Made by a program: the position numbers and the translations under genes. Under the pieces are notes generated by a model. That model did no database searches. It was given only the letters and a program-made list of their open reading frames with translations, and was not told where the DNA came from. A stretch of 64,000 nucleotides of DNA, taken from contig OX424555.1 of assembly GCA_949152475.1 (NCBI GenBank), positions 60,493,977 to 60,557,976 on the forward strand, given 5' to 3'. The DNA is from Terebella lapidaria. Taxonomy: Eukaryota; Annelida; Polychaeta; Terebellida; Terebellidae. Positions 32,971-44,630 of this stretch are shown piece after piece; the first letter of the stretch is position 1, and each line of letters starts with the position of its first letter.

Positions 32971-35629
32971 TGACTGCGAGAGACGACATTAGAGCTCGAG
33001 CACGTCATCAGCACCACGACAGCTGAATGCATCTTACACAACGTTACCCTCTCTACCCCCCCCCCCTCCAAAAAAAACCAAAACAAAACAGAAGCTATCA
33101 TTTCCTCCCCCTACATGATTCCAATTCATTTCCGTATATTAGGATGAAAAATATGGCCTACTTCATTCATATTCCTAATAAGTAAACATTTATTTCAAAA
33201 TCGATCAATGGAACAGATACGCGTGCTAAAATTATTTGGAACCTCATTAAGATACCCCTAAAACATTGGAAACTATGAGGAATATCTGCATCTGATATCA
33301 TCAGATATAGCCTAACACATGCCTTTACTGGGCAAATTAAAAGACCAGTTTAAAATAACAAGGCTTCGCAACCCAGAACGGAACACCAGCTTAATTGTCA
33401 TGTGATGAAATACGTCAAATTACGGTGAATGTAGCCGTGGCATTGCAGACGAATCGTTGTGTTTACTTCATAACGCCAAAGATGCCCGCACGCAGATGCC
33501 CATATGCATGTATGCATGCACGAATTGCTGAACATAAAATTGTATTCCAAAATACGCGTGATTATGGTAAAATTTGCTTTGCATTCTGGGAACGTCAATT
33601 TCCACCGGCCCCGCCATTTTGGGACGTTTTTAGATAATTTGAACATTTTACGTAATTTTCTCAAACCTAACACATCGATTAATGCCTAATATATCTGTGG
33701 AATAGTCAAAGTTTCCCATCAATTCGAGAGATTTTATGTCAAGGACGAAGAAAATCCTCATTTGAAGTAGGTGTCTAAACGTTTACATGCCAAATCGAGC
33801 GTCGATAGGTTGGCATGAAACCTCCATAAAAAAGTCAGCACATAGACATGTAGAGGGTTGGGGGCTTCGCCCTCAACGCTCTAATGTCAATAATGGTAAA
33901 AAAAAAAATGACCTTTTAGTCATCTTTGCAGTCTATCTAAAGTTATATGGAGCATTTGTGTTGACATACATAAGCATTTTGATGAAACATTATGCGTGAA
34001 GCAATTTCTAAAGGCATAGAATAATACACCTGCGTTTAAATCATAATAATAGCATACTCAAATGACCAAGCGATCAGTTTTGAAATATATTGCTCATTTT
34101 ATTTCAGTAGTATTGCTTATGCAAAATAAAACCTCTGGGTATGTATATAACATGACTGATGCTTTGTTATGTGCAATCTACGGAAATAATCATCATATTG
34201 ATGTAACTCTTGTATTATTATAGGATGTTAAATACACAGCCCTGAAGAGGACATTTTGTTTAACTCCGGTTATCGTTAAAGGAAAACATACTTCCTCACA
34301 ATAACTGAAAATATTTCATGATTACACTAATAAGGCCATCGTTTTTTAATTAATTGTTTTACGAACTTTTTTGCTTCAAAAATTTCAAGTCGGTCAAATT
34401 TCAAAAGTTGCTGAAAATATGTGGTCGGGCTAATAAAAAAAAGTGTAACTGTGAGCAATTCATCATTTCCTGCATGTTAATTTACCAGCGTGTTTGTGCA
34501 CATAAACTCAATGTGCATTCATATGCAGCCCAGAAATACCCCTTGTCATAAACATATATAGTCAAAACTCACTTTTAGTATGGGCATAGAGATGGAAAAA
34601 GTTCCTTTGCAACCCAACTAAGACAGGGTTTGCCAAATTTTCAGCTTGATTTCAATAACTGTAGTTAGGTGAGTAAAATATAAAAATTCAACTCTATGTA
34701 ATGAAATTAATACAGTGCGATGACATCAGGAAACAACATCATACTCCAACACATTGTACATTGCATAGGACATGTCAGTAACATCTGGAAAGAACTATGA
34801 GCAAGTTATTGTAGAAGAACCATAGTCAAGCACAGACAGATAACCAGACATACAGACAGATAGGGAGAGTGAGACATATAATCGGTTTGAAAGGAGACTA
34901 AATTCCTTTGCATATAACCATGAAGGCAAAGACTGATCGTTTTGATGATGTAAATTTTTATCAGGGCATTATTTTCCAGTCGGTGATTAAAAAAAAACAA
35001 AACAGGAACTGTTGAATTTATTTGTTATCGGCCAATTTATACTGGCACAAACGCAACTGGTACACTGTTTTGTTTCAAAAGAAATGGAAAACGGAAAATA
35101 TGACATATGATTTAATTTGCATTATTGGTGAGAAATATAGATAGGGAGACCACTCAGGTTTTATACATTCAAATAGTATGTATACATACAGCACAAAACA
35201 CATAAAATGATTGCATGAAAATGGTATTAGTGATGAACAAGATGCACATCCCGGAGAGGACACTGAATTTTTTTTAACGGAATTCTAACCCCCGAATGAA
35301 TTTCAGTATCAATTCTGAGCCGCTTGTACGTTTTGCATCATTTTTTTTTTATTTTTGTATGCAGGTATTTGTGACATATCTACATAACATAATTAAACTC
35401 ATGATATGATATAGTGAATATATTCCATTTCTTCAGGCACAGACCCAAATTATGTGAAAATGTACCCTTTACGTGAAATGACCCCCATCTCGATTCACTG
35501 ACCATTTTCAAAACCCACCTTTGTATAACAATCAAGTTGTTTTCATTACATGTAAGACAAAAAATAACATTTTCCATAGACATGGACTTTGGGGTTATAA
35601 TTGAAATACTGTTGAAATATAATTGAGAT
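32971..35629. other. No gene recognised
   Basis: AT-rich sequence with a poly-C/poly-A patch near 33055-33085 and CAGA-rich words near 34830-34870. No exon, RNA gene or ordered repeat is supported. Confidence 0.4.
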
Positions 35630-36150
35630 ATAAACAATACTAAGAAAAACATGAGCACAGCCAAGAGATAAGCGTCCGTGGTTCGCTGACTCAATAAACA
35701 GCCAAAACAGAAAGTTAAAATCCTTATGAACTATTAAAAAATATATAACTGGTCACTTGTTCGACAGATCGACAGAAATACACACAGCAGGTTCACAGAG
35801 TTTGACTCACAAAGAAATGTAATTTTCCCCAAAATTTGGTCCATTGGCGTAAACCGAATTGCACAATTGAACACATCATGATGGCTAATTATACCATTAT
35901 CTCAGTAGCCTTTTAGCTTGTGATTGGGTACTTATGTACATGTCAAACACCTATTGTCCGGGTTCGTTTCGGATTTCTAAATTGTTCCAGGGGTTGGAGG
36001 GTTGTTGTATGCTGGTTCCATCTGGTATTTCATACACTATCTGCCCGTGTTGGCGCCGGTTTGGATTTGACTGTGAATATATGGTTGGGCTTTATTTTCA
36101 TTCCAAAATGTACATAAGGTTCGTATTGTAATCATCATCTGGCTGTGTTG
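35630..36150 (+). repeat. Z-family partial copy with rearranged order
   Basis: The stretch 35630-35965 matches 24780-25100, and 35905-36150 matches 21180-21430 (shared GTAGCCTTTT, TTCGGATTTCTAAATT, GGTTG and TCTGCCC blocks). In duplication A these parts lie 3.5 kb apart, while here they are adjacent. Confidence 0.7.
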
Positions 36151-36182
36151 TTGGTAATATTTAAATAAACAGATATTTACAC

Positions 36183-36240
36183 CAGTGAGCCTGGGGCCTG
36201 ACCAGTGAGCCTGGGGCCTGATCACGGAATGCCCGTGATC
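36183..36240. repeat. 20-bp direct repeat followed by a GATCACGG hairpin
   Basis: ACCAGTGAGCCTGGGGCCTG occurs twice in a row (36182-36221), followed by GATCACGGAATGCCCGTGATC-like inverted repeat (36220-36240). Confidence 0.85.
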
Positions 36241-36851
36241 AACAAAACTTTATCATAATTCGGGTTCGGACAGTGTCCATAATTAACAGGAAGCCGGCTT
36301 CACGTCCACTCCAGAGGTCTGTTTCTGACCAAACTGATGTGCAATAACAAGTAATGTATAGTGGAGAGAAAAAGTGTGTGGCGAGCGGAAATATTTCGGA
36401 ATAAGAGTTTGTGTGACCTTTTGTGTGAGTTCTTTTTACTGGCCTTATAGGCCTGCCTTATGGGATTCATGACGCAACAGAAACCACAATGTGTACAGCA
36501 TGTAACGAAATATACTACCCACTCAATATGATATAACCATTTATTCTTTACATTGTAGAAACAAGCAAATTTGCATATTTACCCACACGCCTATCGAATT
36601 AACAAGAAACAAATGTTCCATGCTATTGTAAAACTCAATTTGAAAGCAATTCCACCTAAAATATAAGATGAATTGTTCTGTACATATATAATGAATGATT
36701 CGTGCAAGATGAGTATGAAATAAATTGTCATATCTAGGCTCTAGGTTTGAGGTGCCGAATTTCCCCAATCGATATGAAATTTGATGCACATGTCCGCGCA
36801 TAGGAATACATGTCATTACGAACAAGAGCTTAGCATCTTTTCAATGCTCCC

Positions 36852-37149
36852 TTATGCCTGAGTCACATTTGCCCTGGTCGCCGTGGGGACATCGCCGTGG
36901 GGACATCAGTGGCTTGAGGTTTTACAGATATCTTTTTCATACCTTTCTAGCGGTCATGAAACCACTAGGCATTACCCTACCCTGCCCAGGTGACCTGTGC
37001 CCGGTGGGCATCTGGAGGGGCTCAGACTGGTCGCCGTTAGGCATGCTAGCGATTCAATACCGATGTCATATATCCACCGGTCGCCGCAAGAAAATAACAG
37101 GAATCATTACCTCGTCGATAGAGTGATCGGTGCAAATGTGACTTATGCC
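36852..37149. mobile_element. TIR element, TATGCCTnnGTCACATTT ends, short copy
   Basis: The left end TATGCCTGAGTCACATTTGC (36853) and the right end GCAAATGTGACTTATGCC (37131-37148) are inverted complements. The interior is GC-rich, with repeated CACCGGTCGCCG words. It has no open frame with a known domain. It shares its end families and its 'CCGGTCGCCGCAAGAAAATA' block with the longer neighbour at 37143-38386, so both are non-autonomous members of one family. Confidence 0.75.
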
Positions 37150-38386
37150 TAGGTCACATTTGCACCGGTCGCCGGCCGATGCGAATACATCGGTGGTTCT
37201 CACCGATGTTCCGGCCGCCGGTAACTTTTTTCAGGTATCTTTTACATATCTCTCAAATGGTCATGAAAGCACCGGGCATTGGCAGATCACCGGTGGACAC
37301 CTATCCGGACATCGTAAACTGACCGGCTGGCATAGTAGGAATGGGGGGAGAATGTGTACCTTGATGCCTACGGGAGACCAACCAGTCACCTAGCAGGCAT
37401 CGGCCGGTGACCGACTGACGTCCGGACGGTACTTCCCTGGCGGCCGAAACATCGGCCGATTGCCGGACGGGTGCCGGACAGTATGCCTCCGATATATAAA
37501 GGCAGTCGGTGGTTGCCCGCCAGATACACATTTAGATGGCACGTAGTGTCCATGCAGAATTACGTTACTATGGAAACTGTGTGACAATGTAGATATTCCA
37601 ATAAAGATCTGGATTTTTTTAATATCCACATTTGGTTTATACCACTCCTAGAATGGATGGTTTCACAGTACTTTTGGAGACCCTGGTTAATTATAGACAA
37701 TATAACAGTTAATACAAATTATTATCAAGTCCCTTAGACAAAAAATAATAGACAATTAATTAATAGACAAAATAATAGACAAAAAATTAATTATTACAAA
37801 TTAATTGATAGACAAAAAAATAGTTAATAAAAATTATTAGACAAATCGCTGTGCTCGTTTATGTAGGCCTACAGTTTTATCCATAACATTATAATGGGTA
37901 TCGACCGGCCAACCAATCACACCCTACCGGAGACCCCACGGTACCCTACTGATGACTGCTAGGTGACCGTCTCGTATGTACATATCGGCCGAATATCGGA
38001 AAAACACCCACCGCACATCCATCGGCGCATGACAGGATACCCTGCGATGATCGTCTGGTGAGCTACTCATATCAATCGGCCAATAAATTTGGTCAATCCC
38101 CTCGGCGCCCGGTGGGCACATGGAGGAGCTGTGATCGGTCGCCGGCAGGTGTGATAACGATTAACAGCGATGTCATTTTTTCCACCGGTCGCCGCAAGAA
38201 AATAACTATTTATTATTTTCTTCCGATGCCTCCCACGACGTGTCTACGATGTCCGATTGCTGCCCGATAGTCACGGATGACCCTCCGGCGCTCGGTGGGT
38301 GACCGGCCGAAATGGTCAAATTTCAGCCTTTTCACGCATCGTAACCACATCCGAGGAGGCATCGGTGTAAATGTGACTTAGGCATA
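37143..38386. mobile_element. TIR element, TATGCCTnnGTCACATTT ends, long copy
   Basis: The left end is TATGCCTAGGTCACATTTGC (37144) and the right end is GTAAATGTGACTTAGGCATA (38367-38386). It begins in the same TTATGCCTA that ends the short copy, so the two ends form a near-perfect palindrome at the junction. It is GC-rich with many CCGGT/CGGCCG words, interrupted at 37579-37860 by AT-rich DNA that includes a piece of a Penelope-like element. Confidence 0.72.
37579..37713 (+). mobile_element. 135-bp fragment of the Penelope-like RT element
   Basis: The sequence matches 60597-60731 in the same orientation almost base for base, including TAGATATTCCAATAAAGAT and ACTTTTGGAGACCCTG. It is followed by a low-complexity ATAGACAAAA-rich stretch (37714-37850). 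It lies inside the GC-rich TIR element. Confidence 0.85.
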
Positions 38387-38639
38387 TGGCATTATCGCAT
38401 AACGTCAGTTGTGGTTCGAAACCGCGACATCATATGGTACCAACCTCCTCGTGTCACGTGACCCTCCGGAGATGTAATTTTGCCCGATCAGCGCAAGGCA
38501 CTGGTAAAAAAAATCGAATGAACCAATTTCCGAATGAAAACAAAGCCCAACACAAAGCTGAGCGTATGTCGGTGCTGACACCATCCTCATTACCTCGTGT
38601 TTGAAAACACTGTCTCCTTCGTGATCTAATCTGACGGGA

Positions 38640-40150
38640 CTGAACTCGGGGGACATTGGCACAGAAATAAAGGTGCGCTGTTATAATATCCATCAAGCTC
38701 ACTATGTTCTTTCTTGATGTCACCCCAGTTACGGTATTGGAGTGATAATCTATTGTTGCTTGCTGCAGGTCGTTCGTCTGACCCGATGAACATGACAAAT
38801 CATCAATGTGCCACATTCATAACATGCATGGACGTAGCATACTGCTGTACGGGTGTGACGCAAATGTAACATGGAACGACATCGCCCCTTTAGAGGTTTG
38901 CATTCCAACGGCGAGGAAAAGAAATGAACATTTTTCAATACGGAAGATGCGTCTTTTGTTGAATAATCCTTTGTTGCCGCAGAATACAAGGATCAATGCA
39001 ATCGATGATGTGCTACTGGTGCATATATCAAGAAAGACAGTGACATATTCTACACCTGCAGGTCAGCACCAATGTGTACACATTTTGAAGCGCGTTAGCC
39101 CATTGAATGATTTTTTTTTTCATGGGAGGGTTGGGGGAACGGAAGGTATGCATGTACAATAATTTCAACCGGTATGCATGTACAATGATTTCAACCAGAC
39201 AGAGGCGACCGATGTAATCCATGTGCACATTGGAGGATACGTGCACTTGACTGCAAGATGACTTCTGTTGACGAAAAACGAATTCCAAAGTATTACAATC
39301 TAAATTATAGGAGAAAACCATGATATACCAAGAGTGAAATGTGCTTTTGCACATATTGAATTGCTGAGCCATTCGACTATTATTGTGAGGCGAATTTTTC
39401 CAGTTGTGTAACAACACGTCATATTTTCTCCACTATATGGATATGGTGACTCAATCATAGGTGTGAGGCCTATTAATGTGACAATAGTTTTTTTTTTTAT
39501 CTATACTTTTTCAATGCCGTTTCAGCTGTAAAATGTCCACAGAACTACAGGCTCAAACCTGCGAGCTTGATGAAAGCGTTCATTATCTTGAATATTTACG
39601 TTTACTACTTTGCGCCCACAGTGAAATTAATCTGTTGTACAAAGTTTCTATCATGTACATTACTAATGCCGATCATTGTCAAGTTATTTCGAGTCAAGTC
39701 AAGTTATTTCCCACTCGTATGTATGGCATTGGTATCCCATAACAGATCGCATACACAATAATATTTAGCCCATTAGGCCATTTTACAATACACTGAACAT
39801 TAAAATTGTTCAACCATCACCGACCATGCTTTTCACGGAATGGCTAGTTCCTGAATGCTATGCTTGGCACTATTGTCACTTTATTAGATAATTGTAACGA
39901 ATCGGCGAATCGAAACGCATTTGCGATGACTGTGAATAATAGCCGTTGATATTGCTCCTTCAATATAATGCCAACAAAATTGTTTGTTTTTTTCACCCGA
40001 CTGAAAAGGCACGGATATTTTTGTGAATCACTTTTACACAGAGACAATTGGGGCAAATGCCGATATTTCCCGAAAACCAGGAATGATGTATGAATAACGT
40101 TTTATTTCTAAATTGAATTTCAACAAAATGTGAGATGGTGATGTGTGTTG
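38640..40150 (+). repeat. Z repeat, copy 3
   Basis: Blocks in the order seen at 20425-21600: GAGTGATAAT...GGTCGTTC, CATGACAAATCAT, the TTTGCATTCCAAC block (38897), TACAAGGATCAATGC, a GTACATTTG-type block, GCGTTCATTATCT, and the ACCATC(A/G)CCGACCATGC block (39811). It is diverged from copies 1-2 and lacks most of the microsatellite. No protein recognised. Confidence 0.75.
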
Positions 40151-40612
40151 TATTGGCGGAGACAAGGTTACACGCATCGCAAGCGTCTTGCCAGGTAAAC
40201 AATATCTTACGTCCTGGATTTTTTTTGTTTGAATACCTATAGCGAGCCATTACAGGGTTTTGAGGACCTGAGTGCAGCTACCAAACTCACTTCAAGATAG
40301 GACTGATTCGACAGCATAGTTGAGTTCTTTGTCTCATTCATGGTACATTGGGGTATACCACTCTCGAGGCTCTCATGGTGATGCAAGTGGGGCAGGATCA
40401 ACACAGAAGTTTTGTCTTCCAGTTCGTTGTCTCCCTTGAATACAGGTATATTTTCACGTTGAAAAAAAAACTTGTATGGCACTCCTGCATTTATTTCATA
40501 CATGTTCTTTAACATTTACATTTTGGTTGACATTGATACTTTATGGTTATGGTATAAGTTATTTTATACCCAAGCTTCAATTTCACTTACCACCAGATGT
40601 TTCGTTTCAGAC

Positions 40613-40985
40613 TTAGTTTAGGAGTTGTCTGGAACCACACGGGAAAAAGTTACTTATCCCTCGAAATGAGTTCCTTCTAAGTAGAATTGTGACTGGCAAT
40701 GTCAAAATAGACTTTGAATGAGCATGTTGACAAGTATGATATGCTCCAGAGCCCTGGCTGCTGGAGATAACCTGATAGCTACTTAAAACTAGTATCAGTA
40801 TCTCGTGGTCAACCATGTCGGATGCTGTGGATAAATCCAGGGTCATGACTGTGGTGATTTCCCCTCATTCAGTGACCAACAGTATGTCATCGACAAACGC
40901 CAGCAAAGCAGTTTCACATGAATAAGTTTTCTGATAAGCATTCTGCTAGTCTGGAAAGAGAACTCTTTTGCTCCTCGTGGTTGAC
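40613..40985 (-). pseudogene. Decayed LINE reverse-transcriptase fragment
   Basis: The minus strand from 40985 reads AYQKTYSCETALLAFVDDIL, then a stop, then TLDLSTASDMVDHEIL. This matches the RT region 'SAYRKxHSTETALL ... LDLSAAFDTVDHxIL' shared by LINE RTs. The second catalytic motif (xADD) and the GVPQGS motif were not found downstream, and stops interrupt the frame. It is an old, non-functional piece, not closely related to the LINE at 53949. Confidence 0.65.
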
Positions 40986-41139
40986 AAGCGACTTCAACTT
41001 AGATGTCTCAGCAATTCTTAGCAATAAATCCCATGCTCAAATATTGCTAACTGTTAGGAATATTTCATCACCAGCTCCAGGCCTGTCTCCTACAAGAGCG
41101 ACCTCAGCATGGCAGTTTTCCTACTCCAAGCATATGTGA

Positions 41140-42129
41140 AAGACTATAATGAGGTTTGAGCGATTGAAATGAGTTTGGCAGCAACGCAAAGATATACTTG
41201 TTTTAGGTGATGTGTAATTTGAATTGAGCTATTTGGCCAGTAGTGGGCTTCGAATTGCTATAGTCCAGGTGCACTTGGCCCTCTTTAATAATTTCAGAGT
41301 GTTTCTCCATTTCAAATATTTGGTACAGGAAGATGTTCCCGCCTTCATGTTCTGTTTACCACAAAAAAAACATTTTCTGTAAAAGCACTCAGTGCTCGCG
41401 AACCCCAGCTATGACATAACCTGCCAGACTAGAAAAAATGGACTTGGACTATTTGAATCAGCACTTGAACCCTATTTGGTCCATTAGATTTCGTTTCATT
41501 CCATGTTTCAATTCATGTTCTGACGAAGAGACTGGCAATGACTTTGACTGCCAACAAATAATTCATTCCATAGACATGATTGGAACTTCCGAAGAACAAG
41601 GTTCCTGATCTAACAGAGCTAAAAATGAATGCTGTGAGCACGATCAATGTCAATAGAAACTTTATCTAGTAAGCCAGAGTGAAAAAATCGGACCAAAAGT
41701 GCAGGCATTACAGATCAGCATTCCGTTGACGTTGAACTGGGTTGGAAATCTTATAGAGGACCTCACATCTCATGAAGTGGTATATCACACAAATATAGTG
41801 GTATTATCCATCGATCGTTTAATGTTTTTTTCGTCCCGTATCGCTGCATATCAAGATTCTAGTTATAAGCTAATCCAGCAGTGAAAAGATACGTGACGAA
41901 TTTTCATTCATTGATATTTCGGCCAATGCATATATTTTGTGTGCATTGGCCTCCATCAAAGTGAATGATAAGTTCATCAAATGTAAGTTTCAGTTTAAGG
42001 ACTGATATAATTAATTTACATTGTATAGATATAGTGTTTGAGGGCAACAAAAGCTCGTAATGATGTTTCATACCACAACGTCTCCTGGCCTTGCCATCGT
42101 GTACAATAGGTATTTTCGTTTTCACTATT
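41140..42129. other. No gene recognised
   Basis: Moderately AT-rich sequence with no coding domain, terminal repeat or array that I can support. Confidence 0.4.
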
Positions 42130-43863
42130 ATCCCTGGATCAGTGGTGGTACAGAATGATCATCTATTAATGTGTGTGGATCGGGCATCTCACCCAAAAGG
42201 GCATAACAAATCATTAATATGCCATATTCATAAACAGTATAGATTCATAACCACATTCACAACCAGCATAGATGGAGCAGACCATGGAACAATGGTCGGT
42301 CCCCTGTAGATGCTTGCATTCCAACATCGAGGAAAAGACGTCATAGTTTTTCAACACGGGAGATGCATTTTTGTTTAATAGTCCTGTGTTGTCACAGAAT
42401 ACAAGGATCAATGTGATCGATGGCGTGCTTTTTTCCAAATATCAGGAGAGCAAGTGACATGTAAGTATCAACCTATTACCGTCGATACAACTAGATTTTG
42501 ATGATGCCAATAGCAAACATAAGAAAAAAACATCTTTACACCTGATGGAATTAGTATTACATATTAAAACATCTGAAACAAACGTCATGAAATATGTAGG
42601 TGTATGATAAGTATAGAAGTACCTAATAAGAAGCCTAAAGGCTACCGAATTGATGGAGATGACATATCAAAGAGCTGCTGGTCAGGACCAGTGTTCAGTG
42701 GTTAATGTTCAGTGGTTAGAGCATGTTGGGCCATTGGGTGAATATTTTCCTCTTGGGAGGGTGGGGAGCGGAAGGGCTGCGTGCGTATCTCCTTAAGAAC
42801 AATTACCGGTATGTACAATGGTTTTAATCATTGATAGAAAATTCAAGTGCATATTGGAAGATACATGTACTTTAGAAATTGAAATCTGTTGACGAGAAAC
42901 GACCTTCTATTATTGCAATCTAAATTGTAGGAGAGCAATCTATCATATTCCAAGAGTGAAATGTGTTTCCGCCCGTAAATCTCTGAGCCAATCGACTATT
43001 GGGGTGGATTTTCCCTGTTCCGTAACAACACGTCATATTTAATCTGCTATATTGATATGCGGAATCAATCACAGGTGCGATAGAGATCCTCAGTGCGATA
43101 ATGGTGTATTCATTTATATATGTCAGCACCAAATTGCTTTACAGAGCAGATCCAGTTGTAAAATGTCCTTCAAACTGCAGGTTGAAAATCTATGAGCTTG
43201 ATGGAAACGTCCATTGCTTCGATTCTTCATTCTACCTTGCTACTTTATTTATTACCTTGCATCGAAATGATTCCATTCTAGAAGTTTTTATTATCCACAT
43301 TCTTAATGCCAATCACTGGTACTGTTAGCTGGCGAACTCGCCGAGACAGGCTATACATCACTCACATGCATGACATGCCTTAACGGATCGCATGGACCTC
43401 AGTATTTAGAACATTAAGCCATTTCACAGCCCACTGGTCACCATGCAATAAAATTATTCTTCCAGCGCCGACCATGCATGGGCCGTTGTGGCTTACCCTA
43501 TTGGTGGTGCGATTGTCACTTGTAACGAATCAACGAATCGAAATGAGTTTGCAATTATTATGAATGATAGTTAATTGTTAAAACCCCTCTGTGCAAAGTC
43601 AACAAAATTGTCGGGTTTTGTTTTCCCAATTATAGGTAAGCTATTCATGTGAATCGCTCTATTCAGAGATAGTGCAGCTACTGATAATTCCCAAATACAC
43701 GGAGTAGAGTGATAGCCCTTGAACATTTTATTACAAAACTCAGTTTCCATAAATGCGAGACGTAATTCTTGCATCAATATTTATGAATCTGTAGACCAGT
43801 ATTTCGCACATTCTCGATAAGAGTTATCATGTTCCCCATGCTGTACTACGAGGACGATAAATG
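42130..43863 (+). repeat. Z repeat, copy 4
   Basis: Carries the CTTGCATTCCAAC block (42313), TACAAGGATCAATG, GATGGAAACGTCCATTGCTT (43199) and CGCCGACCATGCATGGGCC (43465). From 42184 to about 43700 it is nearly identical to 46890-48350 (copy 5), so these two share a recent segmental duplication. It contains an inverted version of the GTAGCCTTTTGGCTT module near 42628-42652. Confidence 0.8.
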
Positions 43864-44263
43864 TACGGTGGCTCATTTCTGCCACAATTGTAGTGGCTTA
43901 CCCTATTGGTGGTGCGATTGTCACTTGTAACGAATCGAAAAGAGTTTGCAATTATTAAGAATGATTGTTAATTGTTGAAACCCCTCTGTGCAAAGTCAAC
44001 AAAAATGTCGGGTTTTGCTTTCCCAATTATAGGTAGGCTATTCATGTGGATCGCTCTATTCAGAGATATTGCAGCTACTGATAATTCCCAAATACACGGA
44101 GTAGAGTGATAGCCATTGAACATTTTATTACAAAATTCAGTTTCAATAAAATGCGAGACGTAGTTCTTGCATCAATATTTATGAATCTGTAGACCAGTAT
44201 AGCGCACATTCTCGATAAAAGAGTTATCATTTTCCCCATGCTGTACTACGAGGACGATAAATG
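43864..44263 (+). repeat. Foldback end scrap fused to a partial Z duplication
   Basis: A 28-bp end piece starting TACGGTGGCTCATTTCTGCC (43864) is joined to GTGGCTTACCCTATTGG, which repeats the last 370 bp of Z copy 4 (43488-43863). The same fusion recurs at 50504-50903, so it predates the copy 4/5 duplication. Confidence 0.8.
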
Positions 44264-44630
44264 TACGGTGGCTTATTTCTGCCACAATTAGATTAATTTC
44301 GTTTTTTTAAGAAAACAGATATAAATATTGTAATTACACGCGGAGCAAATGTTTCCTTCGCAAAGCAAACGTTTTCTTCACGAAACTAATAGTTTGCTTT
44401 GCGTAGCCAATGTTTCCTTTGCGAAGCAAACGATTCCTACATGGAGCAAATAGTTTCCTTCACAGAGCAAATGTTTCTTTCACGAAGCAAATAGTTTGCT
44501 ATAAATAGCAAATTAGTAAATAATTTACTACACGTAGCAAATGTCCTTTAGTTTTCAACTTATTTTTCAAAGAGGAAACTAATCAGCTCATGTATAAAAG
44601 GTTTCTTAGATGTAGCAAATGTTGATTCCG
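44264..44630. mobile_element. Foldback element type S1, left end only
   Basis: Begins TACGGTGGCTTATTTCTGCC and continues through AAACAGATATAAATATTG and ACACGCGGAGCAAATG into an array of 20-bp units (CAAACGTTTCCTTCGCGAAG-like). No right end is present before the next complete element begins at 44631. Confidence 0.75.

Noticed and set aside
38405..38425. GGTTCGAAACC resembling a tRNA T-arm
   Set aside because: No acceptor stem, D-arm or anticodon arm could be placed around it.
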